Shown piece by piece: positions 15,638 to 27,576 of a stretch of DNA of 64,000 nt. Location: contig NZ_JAFCLU010000010.1 in assembly GCF_018130385.1 (NCBI RefSeq), forward strand, positions 1-64,000, given 5' to 3'. The number at the start of each line of letters is the position of its first letter. Position 1 is the stretch's first letter. Made by a program: the position numbers and the translations under genes. Origin of the DNA: Bradyrhizobium sp. AUGA SZCCT0283. GTDB taxonomy: Bacteria > Pseudomonadota > Alphaproteobacteria > Rhizobiales > Xanthobacteraceae. The notes under the pieces were generated by a model. That model was not told where the DNA came from. It did not search any database and worked only from the letters and a program-made list of their open reading frames with translations.

Positions 15638-16570
15638 CTACGCCCGGCGCAACAGCTGCGGCCTGCGCCGCTCGATTTCCTCGTCCAGCAACGCCGCGAG
15701 TTCCTCGCTCACCTCCACCATCGGCAGGCGCACTTGCGCGCTGTCGATCAGCCCGCCGCGCTTAAGCCAGTATTTTGCGGGCGCCGGGCTCGGCTCGGCG
15801 AACAGCAGCCGGGTCAGCGCGGAAATGGCCTTCCAGCACGCCAGCGCGCCGTTACGGTCACCCTGCTTCATGAGCGTCAGCACCGAGGCGAAGGCGTCGG
15901 TCTCCAGATGCGCCGACAGCAGGATCGCACCGTCGGCGCCGTCGGCCAGCGCTTCGTGATACAGCGCATCTTCGCCGGTCAGCACGCGGAAGCCGGATGG
16001 CCGTCTGGCCAGCAGGTCGATCGACTGCGCGCGGTCGGCGCCGCAATCCTTCATGCCGACGATGTTCGGGTGCTCGGCGAGCTTAAGCAGCGTCTCGTTG
16101 GTGAGGCTGACGCCGGTCCGGTAGGGGATATTGTAGAGCACGATCGGCCACGACGCGTGATCGGCGAGCGCGGTGAAATGCTGCACCAGGCCGCGCTGCG
16201 AGGGGCGGATGTAATAGGGGCTCGCGATCAGATAGCCGTCAATCAACCAGGCCGCCGTCTCATCCAGCGCCTCCACGAGCTTCGCGGTCGAGGTGCCGGA
16301 CAGGCCCAGCAGGATCGGCAGGTGGCGACCGCTGGCGGACAACTCGCTGCGCGTTACCGTCACCAGCCGCTCGAGTTCGTCCGTGCGGAGCGACATGCCT
16401 TCGCCCGACGTCGCCGCGAGAATGAAGCCGTCGACCGGGCCGGTCGCATAGTGCCTGACGAGCCGGCGTAACGACGCCTCGTCGAGTTCGCCGTCGCGAA
16501 ACGGCGTGATGAGCGGCAGCCACAGGCCCTGCAGGCGGCTCGTTAGATCGTCAGTCGAAGGGGCAGTCAT
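15638..16570 (-). CDS. DapA-family (NAL superfamily) aldolase
   Basis: 310 residues, a TIM barrel. The Schiff-base Lys is in VGMKDCGAD (about residue 177), the partner Tyr in LYNIPYRTG (about 148), and the pyruvate-binding loop is ATSGEG instead of GTTGES. These fit dihydrodipicolinate synthase or a related lyase (N-acetylneuraminate, 2-keto-3-deoxy sugar). The Thr-to-Ser change and its isolated position leave the substrate open. Good site GAGGAGATGGAACA before the ATG. Confidence 0.75.
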   Translation of the reverse strand: MTAPSTDDLTSRLQGLWLPLITPFRDGELDEASLRRLVRHYATGPVDGFILAATSGEGMSLRTDELERLVTVTRSELSASGRHLPILLGLSGTSTAKLVEALDETAAWLIDGYLIASPYYIRPSQRGLVQHFTALADHASWPIVLYNIPYRTGVSLTNETLLKLAEHPNIVGMKDCGADRAQSIDLLARRPSGFRVLTGEDALYHEALADGADGAILLSAHLETDAFASVLTLMKQGDRNGALACWKAISALTRLLFAEPSPAPAKYWLKRGGLIDSAQVRLPMVEVSEELAALLDEEIERRRPQLLRRA

Positions 16571-16611
16571 TGTTCCATCTCCTCGTGGGGTGAGCCGGAG
16601 ACGGGACCAAT

Positions 16612-16637
16612 AAAAAAACCCCGTCCAAACGGCGGGG
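16612..16637 (-). terminator. intrinsic terminator, minus strand
   Basis: On the minus strand CCCCGCC/GGACGGGG closes on GTTT and is followed by seven T. It lies upstream of the aldolase start, so it would end a transcript coming from 16640-17100. Confidence 0.55.
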
Positions 16638-16684
16638 CTTTCGGGATCGCGGGTTGCGGCAGTCTAGCGCGCGCGTCGATCTCG

Positions 16685-16708
16685 GGTCCCCGGGTGGGGA
16701 CCTTTTTT
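16685..16708 (+). terminator. terminator-like hairpin, plus strand
   Basis: GGTCCCC-GGGT-GGGGACC followed by six T on the plus strand. No plus-strand gene is known directly upstream, so its client is unclear. Confidence 0.45.
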
Positions 16709-16847
16709 CGACGACAAAGCTGCGCACGAACGCGTGATCATGTGCCGATGATGCTGGCAGGGAACCTCAATGTCAATCCGCGCAGCACCATGACGTGTCG
16801 ATGAGGGTGTGAAAGAAGACCTGGGCGTGAAAGAAGACCTGGGCACG

Positions 16848-16877
16848 AAAAAAAAGCCGGGCCCAAGAGAGCCCGGC
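16848..16877 (-). terminator. strong intrinsic terminator, minus strand
   Basis: Minus strand: GCCGGGC-TCTCTTGG-GCCCGGC followed by eight T. Upstream of it (16880-17100) there is no recognised gene, only a 39-codon frame (17044 to 16926), so a small RNA or microprotein transcript is possible. Confidence 0.6.
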
Positions 16878-17116
16878 TTGAGGTATTGGCCACGTGAGGC
16901 CGACACAATCACCTTCCAAGAGGGATTACTGAACCACCGCGTCACTGGAGGAGGGGGACATATGCGCGACGCGACCGCTCAGCGTTTGGGCACTATGATC
17001 CTCATCAGTGCTGTGCGGCAACCGCCCGAGCCGCATGTCAGTCATGCGGTGAGCGGGCCCTCTATAAAATAGGCTAATCCGCAAAGCGGGACGACGAAAC
17101 GTCACCCGCTGCCATA

Positions 17117-17247
17117 GCGTTTCGAGCGAAGTGGGTACCGGTTCGCAATCAAGTTTACGCAGATTGCGTAGAGTTATCTGCGTTGGAAAACGCGTCAAAA
17201 CAAGATTCCAGAGCTTCGGTTCTGATGCAATCAGAACCGATGCTCTA
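17117..17247. repeat. dispersed repeat, AAGTGGGTACCGGTTCGC family
   Basis: Contains GCGAAGTGGGTACCGGTTCG and later AAAACGCGTCAAAACAAGA. A second copy is at 52251. It touches the 3' end of the LysR gene. Confidence 0.6.
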
Positions 17248-18138
17248 GGAGGGCCAGCGCTGCGCCTTGCTCACCACGAAATCGCGGAACACCTGCACGC
17301 GTGCGACGGTCTTCAACTCTTCGGGATAGACGAAGTAGGTGTCGATCGCGATCGAATCGGTTTCGCCGAACAGCTGCACCAGGCGGTTGTTTTCCTCGAC
17401 CAGGTAGTCGGGCAGCGCGGCGATGCCGAGCCCCTGCTGGCAGGCGCGGACCAGCCCTAAGATATTGTTGACCTTAAAGTAGGCTTCGCGCGGCCCCGAG
17501 CCGTTGCGGCCGGCGTCGATCAGCCAGCTCCGGTTCTGCAGATGCGGTGGAACCTGCGCGTCGCCCAGCATGATGATGCGGTGCGAGTCGAGGTCGTCGA
17601 GGGTGCGCGGCGTGCCGAAACGCTTGATGTATTCGGGCGAGCAATAGGCATGGAAGCCGATCGAGAACAGTTTTCGCTGGATCAGGTCCGGCTGGGTCGG
17701 CTTGCGGGTGCGGATCGCCACGTCAGCCTCGCGCATCGACAGATCGAGATCCTCGTCGGTGACGATCAGCGAGATCCGGATGTCCGGATAGAGCGCGGTG
17801 AACTCGTCGAGCCGCGGGATCAGCCAGTTGATGCCGAGCGCCGGCGGCGTGGTGATCTTGAGATCGCCGCTTGGCCGCTCGCGGCTGTCGGTCAGCTTGG
17901 CGCGCGCCGCCTGCAGCTGCATGAACACGTCATGCGCGGTGCGGAACAGCAAGTCGCCCTGTTCGGTGAGGATCAGCCCGCGCGCATGGCGGTGGAACAG
18001 CGACACTGCGAGCTCCTGCTCCAGCGCGCTGACCTGCCGCGATACCGCCGATTGCGAAAGCCCGAGCTGTTCGCCGGCGTGGGTAAAGCTTCCCGCCTCC
18101 GCAGCCGCGTGAAAGACTTTCAGCTTGTCCCAATCCAT
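17245..18138 (-). CDS. LysR-family transcriptional regulator
   Basis: 297 residues from the ATG at 18138 (MDWDKLKVFHAAAEAGSFTH). The N-terminal winged HTH (about 1-60, LSQSAVSRQVSALEQEL) and a periplasmic-binding-like effector domain (about 90-297) are complete. A longer start at 18168 lies two bases after the trxB stop and would add ten residues. The gene follows trxB on the same strand and may be co-transcribed with it. Its effector and targets are unknown. Confidence 0.85.
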   Translation of the reverse strand: MDWDKLKVFHAAAEAGSFTHAGEQLGLSQSAVSRQVSALEQELAVSLFHRHARGLILTEQGDLLFRTAHDVFMQLQAARAKLTDSRERPSGDLKITTPPALGINWLIPRLDEFTALYPDIRISLIVTDEDLDLSMREADVAIRTRKPTQPDLIQRKLFSIGFHAYCSPEYIKRFGTPRTLDDLDSHRIIMLGDAQVPPHLQNRSWLIDAGRNGSGPREAYFKVNNILGLVRACQQGLGIAALPDYLVEENNRLVQLFGETDSIAIDTYFVYPEELKTVARVQVFRDFVVSKAQRWPS

Positions 18139-18170
18139 GTCCTTTGATCCGTCCCGTGTTCTAGGCATGA

Positions 18171-19136
18171 TTATTCCGCCGCCGCGCGATCGCTCGCGCG
18201 CAAAGCCAGGAAGCGTTCGGCCTCGAGGGCCGCCATGCAGCCGAGGCCGGCCGCCGTGACCGCCTGCCGGTAGGTTTCGTCGGCGACGTCGCCGGCGGCG
18301 AACAGGCCCGGAATCGAGGTGGCCGTCGAGTTCGGCGCCACCTCGACATAGCCGGATGGTTTCAGCTTGATCTGGCCTTTGACGAGGTCGGTTGCGGGCG
18401 CGTGGCCGATGGCGATGAAGACGCCGTCGGCCGGCACTTCGGTCAGCGTGCCGGACTTGACGTTCTTCAGGCGCACATGGGTGACCTTGCCGGGGTTTTC
18501 GGTGCCGCAGATCTCGTCGATCGCGCTATCCCAGACCACCTTGATCTTGGGGTGCTTGAACAGCCGATCCTGCAGGATGCGCTCGGCGCGGAAATGATCG
18601 CGGCGGTGCACGATCGTCACCTGCGAAGCAAAGTTGGTGAGGAACAACGCCTCCTCGACCGCGGTGTTGCCGCCGCCGACGACCATGACTTCCTTGCCGC
18701 GGTAGAAGAAGCCGTCGCAGGTCGCGCAGGCCGAGACGCCAAAACCCTTGAACGTTTCTTCCGAGGGAATGCCGAGCCAGCGCGCCTGTGCGCCGGTGGC
18801 CAGGATCACGGTTTCCGCCAGATAGACGTCGCCGCTGTCGCAGGTCAGCCGGAACGGCCGCTGCGCCAGTTCGAGCTTGTTGACGAAATCGGTGACGATC
18901 TTGGTGCCGACATGCGCCGCCTGCTTCTCCATCTGCTCCATCAGCCAGGGACCCTGGATGACGTCGGCGAAGCCCGGATAGTTTTCCACGTCGGTGGTGA
19001 TGGTGAGTTGTCCGCCGGGCTGGATACCCTGGATCAGCACCGGCTCCAGCATCGCGCGCGCCGCGTAGATCGCCGCGGTGTAACCGGCGGGGCCGGAACC
19101 GATAATGACGACCTTGGCATGGATAGGCGCGGGCAT
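18171..19136 (-). CDS. trxB: thioredoxin reductase
   Basis: 321 residues, normal family length. FAD-binding GSGPAGYTAAIYAARA (about 13-28), redox-active CATC (in SACATCDGFFYRG, about 137-140), NADPH-binding VVGGGNTAVEEA (about 155-166) and the second FAD motif GLFAAGDVADETYRQ (about 280-294) are all present. Reduces thioredoxin with NADPH in the cytoplasm. First gene of a likely trxB-lysR unit. Confidence 0.95.
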   Translation of the reverse strand: MPAPIHAKVVIIGSGPAGYTAAIYAARAMLEPVLIQGIQPGGQLTITTDVENYPGFADVIQGPWLMEQMEKQAAHVGTKIVTDFVNKLELAQRPFRLTCDSGDVYLAETVILATGAQARWLGIPSEETFKGFGVSACATCDGFFYRGKEVMVVGGGNTAVEEALFLTNFASQVTIVHRRDHFRAERILQDRLFKHPKIKVVWDSAIDEICGTENPGKVTHVRLKNVKSGTLTEVPADGVFIAIGHAPATDLVKGQIKLKPSGYVEVAPNSTATSIPGLFAAGDVADETYRQAVTAAGLGCMAALEAERFLALRASDRAAAE

Positions 19137-19417
19137 CGGCGGATCCCTCTCTTATTCGGGGGTTTGTTCGTGACTTGAGCAGAAAGCGCCCGGAAGGACG
19201 TCGCGCGGCGCCGAAAGTGTCAAATCCAAGTCTAGGATATCTGGGTAGCTATGCAAGAATTGCAATTCATCCCAGCGAATTTTCCCCGGAACTGAAGTCA
19301 CAATCGCGAAATGTGGCGCTGCACGCGCAATAAAATTGCGCAAGCCGCGCGCCGTGCGCTAAGAGAGTTGCCAGTAAGACCTGTCCAGCGCAGCCAGAAC
19401 CAGGGAACCCGACGCGC

Positions 19418-19897
19418 GTGTCGAAGAATCTTGACGAAATCGACCTCAAAATCCTTGCCGAAATTCAGGCGGATGGCCGAATCACCAACGTGGAACTGGC
19501 CAAACGCGTCGGTATTTCGCCGCCACCCTGCCTGCGCCGGGTCCGCACGCTGGAGGAGGAAGGCTATATCCTGGGCTATCGGGGCCTCTTGGACCCGCGC
19601 CGGCTCGGCTTCGACGTCACCGTGTTTGCGTCCGTCCATCTGTCCAGCCAGGCGGATGCGGATTTGCGCGCGTTCGAGGATTTCGTCCGCGCCGAGCCCT
19701 TGGTGCGGGAATGCTGGATGCTGTCGGGCGAGGTGGACTTCATCCTCAAATGCGTCGCGCCCGACATGGCGACGTTTCAGGATTTCGTCACGCACCTGAC
19801 CGCAGCCCCACACGTGCGCAATGTGCGGACGTCGCTGGTGCTGCACAATTCGAAATACGAAGCGGCGGTGCCGCTCGATGTGAAGGTGGCGGGCTGA
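19418..19897 (+). CDS. Lrp/AsnC-family transcriptional regulator
   Basis: 159 residues from a GTG (MSKNLDEIDLKILAEIQADG). N-terminal HTH (about 5-60, VELAKRVGISPPPCLRRVRT) and C-terminal RAM/effector domain (about 70-150). Divergent from trxB with 280 bases between. Amino-acid effector unknown. Confidence 0.9.
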   Translation: MSKNLDEIDLKILAEIQADGRITNVELAKRVGISPPPCLRRVRTLEEEGYILGYRGLLDPRRLGFDVTVFASVHLSSQADADLRAFEDFVRAEPLVRECWMLSGEVDFILKCVAPDMATFQDFVTHLTAAPHVRNVRTSLVLHNSKYEAAVPLDVKVAG

Positions 19898-19925
19898 GGC
19901 GCGAGCGAGCGTCGCTACGTGCTTC

Positions 19926-20010
19926 GGGTGGGCAAAGCGAAGCGTGCCCACCAGTTCTTTCGAGACTCGGAGTGGTGGGCACGGTGCGAAGGTGCGCCTT
20001 TGCCCACCCC
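19926..20010. repeat. REP-like repeat, GTGGGCAAAGCGAAGCG family
   Basis: GGGTGGGCAAAGCGAAGCGT plus an inverted right part ending CTTTGCCCACCCC. A second copy lies at 31752-31839. Confidence 0.75.
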
Positions 20011-20023
20011 ACGAGTCTCGACT

Positions 20024-20434
20024 TTACTTCTTCCGCATCTCGTCGACACTGATCGGTCCGCCGCCCGCGGTCGCCAGATAGAGGCAGGCGAAGCAGAACA
20101 GGATCGCGGCCGTGCCGCCATTGAGCAGCGGCAGGAACACCGGCTTGGCGGGATCCTTGAACATGTGTCCGAGGAAATAGGCGAAGGCCATTTCACCGGA
20201 CAGGATGAACGCGGAGATCCGCGTGAACAGGCCGATCATCAACAGCGCGCCAAGCACCAGTTCGAGCGCGCCGGCGGTGGTGATCAGCGGCGGGATGTTG
20301 GCGAAATAGGGCAATACCGGAAACTTGAAGATTTTGGCGATGCCGTACTGAAGCAGCAGAAGCCCGGTGATGAAGCGAAACAGGCTCAGCGCCGTCGGCT
20401 GCCATTTCGCGAGCATCTTGTCGAATTGGTCCAT
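20024..20434 (-). CDS. DoxX-family membrane protein
   Basis: 136 residues from the ATG at 20434 (GGGGGACGATGAC upstream). Four membrane helices (FRFITGLLLLQYGIAKIF; AGALELVLGALLMIGLF; ILSGEMAFAYFLGH; GGTAAILFCFACLYLA) with the DoxX pattern. Quinone-linked or oxidative-stress roles are known for relatives. A longer frame upstream is rejected because it lacks a binding site. Confidence 0.85.
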   Translation of the reverse strand: MDQFDKMLAKWQPTALSLFRFITGLLLLQYGIAKIFKFPVLPYFANIPPLITTAGALELVLGALLMIGLFTRISAFILSGEMAFAYFLGHMFKDPAKPVFLPLLNGGTAAILFCFACLYLATAGGGPISVDEMRKK

Positions 20435-20768
20435 GTCATCGTCCCCCTTGTTTGGCACGCTAGAACTTAGCGCTACGACATTACACGGTGTTGGCCGATC
20501 GCGTGTGATGCCGGCACAACACCCCTGAAATTGAATCATTCCCTTCGCAAGTCATCGCTTCGCGGCATTGTCGCGATTGCAGCGCAACAAGATGCCGTTC
20601 CGGCAGACCGAAGCCTGCCGCTCATCGCAGTCGTCGTGCCGGAATGGCGAAGTCTCGCAGCGCCGGCGCCTCGTCCATTTAGTTATGATTTATAAGCATT
20701 GTCCCGGGAGTCGAATATGATGGAATCCGCCGCATCGCCACTCACAATCCTGTCAGCGCGGCGCCAAC
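20435..20768. other. intergenic stretch, no gene seen
   Basis: GC-rich, no convincing frame. A 37-codon frame from 20717 runs through the greA terminator and is taken as chance. Confidence 0.4.
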
Positions 20769-20796
20769 AAAAAAGCCGCGTCGAAACGCGGCTTTG
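20769..20796 (-). terminator. intrinsic terminator downstream of greA
   Basis: Minus strand GCCGCGT-TTCG-ACGCGGC followed by six T. It lies 165 bases after the greA stop, with a dispersed repeat in between. Confidence 0.7.
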
Positions 20797-20823
20797 TCGC
20801 AACAGTAACTTGCAGGTGACTAC

Positions 20824-20920
20824 AGCATGATCCGGACCCGAAGGGCCGCGTGAGCGCAAAGTGGATGCCGGTTTTCCCTCGCGACAAACGCGGAACGCGT
20901 TCGCGCGGAGATCATGCTCA
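20824..20920. repeat. dispersed repeat, GCATGATCCGG family
   Basis: Starts GCATGATCCGGACCCGAAGG, contains AAGTGGATGCCGGTTTTC and ends GATCATGCTC. A shorter relative is at 55316. Lies within the greA 3' untranslated region. Confidence 0.6.
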
Positions 20921-20960
20921 AATCAAAAGAGATTGAGCGGGATGACGACGTCATCGCGCT

Positions 20961-21434
20961 CTATCGCCACTCGACCTTGGTGATCTCGTAGGCCTTGGCG
21001 CCGCCCGGCGCCACGACTTCCACCGTCGAGCCTTTTTTCTTGCCGATCAGGGCGCGGGCCAGTGGCGAGGTGATCGAGATACGGCCCTTCTTGGCGTCGG
21101 CTTCCGGCTCACCGACGATCTGCCACACCGTCTTCTTTTCGGTGTCTTCGTCGACCAGCGTCACGGTGGCGCCGAATTTGACGGTGTCGCCCGAGAGCTT
21201 CGAGATGTCGATAATGTCGGCGCGCGCCAGCTTGTCTTCGAGCTCGGCGATGCGGCCTTCATTGTGCGACTGCTCTTCCTTGGCGGCATGATATTCCGCG
21301 TTTTCCGAAAGGTCTCCATGCGAGCGCGCCTCGGCGATATGCTCGATGATGCGCGGACGCTCCACCGACTGGCGCTGCTTCAACTCGACCTCCAGGGCGG
21401 CATAGCCGCTCGCGGTCATCGGTACCTTTTCCAT
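20961..21434 (-). CDS. greA: transcription elongation factor GreA
   Basis: 157 residues from the ATG at 21434 ([20 protein letters not shown]), the standard GreA length. The N-terminal coiled coil (about 1-75) ends in [12 protein letters not shown], whose acidic tip stimulates transcript cleavage by stalled RNA polymerase. The C-terminal FKBP-like domain (about 80-157) includes [17 protein letters not shown] longer start upstream adds 17 residues and is unlikely. Confidence 0.93.
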   Translation of the reverse strand: MEKVPMTASGYAALEVELKQRQSVERPRIIEHIAEARSHGDLSENAEYHAAKEEQSHNEGRIAELEDKLARADIIDISKLSGDTVKFGATVTLVDEDTEKKTVWQIVGEPEADAKKGRISITSPLARALIGKKKGSTVEVVAPGGAKAYEITKVEWR

Positions 21435-21662
21435 CATTTCTTTCCGTTCTTCCATCGTGCGAACCGCCCAGGGCGTTGCGCGCACGAGGCATTTTTTAGA
21501 TTTCGATTCGGGCTTTCATGGCCCAATGCGAGCCCGCCAGCCTGTTAATTTTCGCAATTTTCGGCCCGCTCAAGGGCCGATTCAACATCCAAACGGGCGG
21601 TGAGTTCCGGCCATACGGCTTTGTTGCCAATCGTTTAGCGGGCATTTCAGCCCGGCCAACGA

Positions 21663-25127
<3,465 letters not shown>

Positions 25128-25153
25128 CAGCTCTCAGACTGGAAATTGGGCAC

Positions 25154-25182
25154 AAAAAAAGGGCGCGCATGCTGCGCGTCCC
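25154..25182 (-). terminator. terminator/attenuator-like hairpin before carB
   Basis: Minus strand GGGACGCGC-AGCAT-GCGCGCCC followed by seven T; one mismatch in the stem. The T-run ends only 26 bases before the carB ATG, so a carB promoter downstream of it would need a near-leaderless transcript. It either ends the tRNA transcript from 25427 or attenuates carB. Confidence 0.55.
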
Positions 25183-25426
25183 CTAAGCCAAGAGCGCGGG
25201 TCACCCTCGCGCGCGGGTGGTCTTTAGACCAGATTCCGCACCCGCGAAACCCCCAAAACCCCCTCATCAACCGCGATTTTAGGGAAAATCAGGGGTATCT
25301 GCCGGAGGCTTCGCTCTAGGGGCGGCCCCAGTCCGTCTATGCTTTCGCTTTGCTCAAGCTACGCCGGACACCGCCCCGCCGGTCTCCGGCGTGGCTGCGC
25401 CACGCGTAGCCCGTCAGGGCGAAGCG

Positions 25427-25502
25427 TGGAGGCCCGGCCTGGATTTGAACCAGGATAAAGAGCATTGCACTGCTCCCGCGTCGTCGCTTCCGCCACCGGG
25501 CC
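25427..25502 (-). tRNA. tRNA-Cys (GCA)-like gene, atypical
   Basis: 76 bases including encoded CCA. Acceptor GGCCCGG/CCGGGCC with U73, T-arm CCTGG-TTCAAAT-CCAGG and an anticodon region AGTGCAAT support Cys. Oddities: the D-arm has about three pairs and no G18G19, and the anticodon stem closes either as six pairs with a six-base loop or five pairs with an eight-base loop. U precedes GCA. It may be a variant tRNA or a decaying copy. Confidence 0.6.
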
Positions 25503-25582
25503 ATGGCAATCATCGCCGATCACGGCGCGGTGAACCATACCCTACCGCGCCTTAGGGTTAACAACCCTGGCGCGCGCCGAGT

Positions 25583-26284
25583 TCAATTGCGTTGGAAAGC
25601 GTGCCGCGCCACGAACGTCATCCGCCACGGGTTGTGGCCGATATTGAACGGGGCGCGTGATCCCAAAAAGCCGGCGGCGGCGAGCTTCTTGATCATCTGA
25701 TCTTCACTGTAGCGCTGCAGCCCGACGCGGGTGCGCAGTTGCCGGTAGTCCGACAGGGCCGTGCTCGCGAGGCCGTACAGGGCGTCTTTCAGGAAGCCGT
25801 GGGAGGAAGCGAATTTCAACAGCGCCAGCACGTCTTTGGTCATGCCGACTTCGGGCCGCAAAATGTCGCCCAGCACCAGGCGGCCGCCCGGCTTCAACAG
25901 CCGGCGAATGACGGCGAACGCCGAATCCAGCTCATCCGGCGTCATGTATTGCGCGACCGAATTCATGACGACGAGATCGACCGACTCGTCCATCTTTCTA
26001 AGATCATCAAGTGAACGGACGCGGATCTTGGTATTCGGCGCAAAGCGCGCGATCAGCCGGCCGCGGACGCCGGGCGCCGGCTCGGCCAGATAGAGCTTGC
26101 CGCAGGCGTCGGCCACCTTGGCGGCGGACAGCGCCTCGCCGCAGGCATAGTCCAGCACGACGGAGTCGGGCGAGGAGATGTAGCCGATGATGTCGCGCGC
26201 GACGATCTGGAAATGCAGGTCGCGATGCAGCTTGCTCGCATAAATCGTATGCGTGGAATCGTAATAGTCGATCCATTCATCCAT
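25583..26284 (-). CDS. class I SAM-dependent methyltransferase
   Basis: 233 residues. Rossmann motif I is VVLDYACGEALSAAKVA (about 42-58), motif II LYLAEPAPG, and LVVMNSVAQYMTPDELD (about 103-119) followed by LLKPGGRLVLGDIL corresponds to motifs IV-V. Methyltransf_11/25 type; substrate unknown. The C-terminus has a helical lid and an RMTFVARHA strand. Standalone gene next to the tRNA. Confidence 0.8.
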   Translation of the reverse strand: MDEWIDYYDSTHTIYASKLHRDLHFQIVARDIIGYISSPDSVVLDYACGEALSAAKVADACGKLYLAEPAPGVRGRLIARFAPNTKIRVRSLDDLRKMDESVDLVVMNSVAQYMTPDELDSAFAVIRRLLKPGGRLVLGDILRPEVGMTKDVLALLKFASSHGFLKDALYGLASTALSDYRQLRTRVGLQRYSEDQMIKKLAAAGFLGSRAPFNIGHNPWRMTFVARHAFQRN

Positions 26285-26407
26285 GCGCGCGCGTCCGGTA
26301 AATCAGCGGGTTCCGGCACCGGAACCAGCCTGAAAGTGATGCGTTAGGTCGTCCGACGGCCAATGTCCACCGCCGCCAGAGTCCGGTTCCTAACAGGAAG
26401 GTGCAAC

Positions 26408-26941
26408 GTGAGCAAAACCAACAACAAATCCGACAAGGTATCCCCCGACCTCGACACGCCGACCGACCTGGCTCCGACTGCCGTCGAGAAGATTTCGACA
26501 TCCCTCAACACGCTGCTGGCGGACGCCTTTGCGCTTTACCTGAAGACCAAGAACTTCCACTGGCATGTCAGCGGCCGGCATTTCAACGACTATCATCTGA
26601 TGCTGGACCAGCAGTCGGAGGCGATCTTCGCCACCACCGACCAGCTCGCCGAACGGGTGCGCAAACTCGGCGGCACCACGATCCGCTCGATCGGGCAGAT
26701 CGCCAGGCTGCAGACCATCCAGGACAACAACGACGCCTATGTGCCGCCGCGCGAAATGCTGCGCGAGCTGATGGAAGACAACAAGAAGATGGCCGCCGCG
26801 ATGCGCAAGGCCCACAAGCTTTGCGACGATCATGAGGATTCCGGCAGCGCAAGCCTGCTCGAAGTCTTCATCGACGAGACCGAGCGCCGGACCTGGTTCC
26901 TGTTCGAAGCCAGCCGCCAGGAAGGCGCCAACGCGGCGTAA
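26408..26941 (+). CDS. dps: Dps-family ferritin-like DNA protection protein
   Basis: 177 residues from a GTG at 26408, preceded by AGGAAGG. The ferroxidase-site motif KNFHWHVSGRHFNDYHLMLD (about 48-67) and the later DHEDSGSASLLEVFIDETER match Dps. Forms dodecamers that oxidise Fe2+ with H2O2 and shield DNA in starvation. The frame extends 45 bases upstream to an ATG without a binding site. Confidence 0.9.
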   Translation: MSKTNNKSDKVSPDLDTPTDLAPTAVEKISTSLNTLLADAFALYLKTKNFHWHVSGRHFNDYHLMLDQQSEAIFATTDQLAERVRKLGGTTIRSIGQIARLQTIQDNNDAYVPPREMLRELMEDNKKMAAAMRKAHKLCDDHEDSGSASLLEVFIDETERRTWFLFEASRQEGANAA

Positions 26942-27110
26942 GCGCGGTTGCGCTTGAGCAGGCGCGAGGGCGGTCTTGCCGTCCCTGCGGCCTGCGGCGG
27001 CTGCCTGCAGGACATTCCCGTCGCGTCCAGGCCGGGTTTGCGGTAGGCTGCGCTGCGGCTTCGAAGAGCGGCTGCCCGAAGCTTTTGCTGCGATCCGAAG
27101 GAGGCGGGAG

Positions 27111-27419
27111 ATGCCTATCTCTTTTCCGATGATCGTTATGAGCTCGCAGTTGGTCGTCGCAGTGGCCGACGGGGTGCCGAAATTCGACATTGCGCGGAGT
27201 TGCAAGCTCGACGTCGCCGCCACCGCCGGCCTCTCCGTTGACCAGTCGATAAAGAGCTGCGTGAACGATGAACAGAAAGCGAAGCGGCAGCTCGCAGGCC
27301 AATGGTCGAAATTCCCCGCGCCAAGCCGGGCAAGCTGCATCTCGCAGGAGAGCATCGGCGGCACGCCAAGCTACGTCAGTTTGCTGACATGCCTGCAGAT
27401 GGGTCAGTGGACCAGGTGA
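27111..27419 (+). CDS. small secreted protein
   Basis: 102 residues from the ATG at 27111 with GGAGGCGGGAG directly upstream. Signal peptide about 1-22 (MPISFPMIVMSSQLVVAVAD). The mature part has the layout of a rhizobial periplasmic family I recall: FDIARSCKLD, KSCVNDEQKAKRQL, CISQESIGGTPSYVSLLTCL. Four cysteines probably form two disulfides. Its 3' end overlaps a gene fragment on the other strand by 16 bases. Confidence 0.65.
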   Translation: MPISFPMIVMSSQLVVAVADGVPKFDIARSCKLDVAATAGLSVDQSIKSCVNDEQKAKRQLAGQWSKFPAPSRASCISQESIGGTPSYVSLLTCLQMGQWTR

Positions 27420-27502
27420 ATGCCCGGCGTGACGGGCAGCGTGGTCGTGACAATGAGTGCAGCAGGTGCAGCGGAACGAAGAAGATCGCGTTTCGTCAAC
27501 AT
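27404..27502 (-). pseudogene. 5' fragment of a DUF1254-type secreted protein gene
   Basis: Reads MLTKRDLLRSAAPAALIVTT then stops after 32 residues. It has a good binding site (GAGGAG) and a leader typical of the DUF1254/DUF1214 proteins, one of which is encoded just upstream at 27577-29031. I infer that a tandem second copy was truncated. Confidence 0.45.
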
Positions 27503-27576
27503 TTGAACGTCTCCTCGGGGTGATCGTGCTGGCGCGGTCAGACGCCGGCGCCGAAGCGCCGGCGTGCCGTCAACTT

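Larger units (their letters stand above)
16571..17116. other. gene-free stretch with three terminators
   Basis: No convincing protein gene. It holds the three hairpins listed separately and an 18-bp tandem repeat, GTGAAAGAAGACCTGGGC (about 16809-16844). A minus-strand frame of 39 codons (MTDMRLGRLPHSTDEDHSAQ...) with a distant GAGGG is a weak candidate. Confidence 0.4.

Noticed and set aside
16809..17072. 87-codon plus-strand frame with KEDLG repeat
   Set aside because: It runs through a terminator hairpin and has no binding site; kept only as a DNA tandem repeat.
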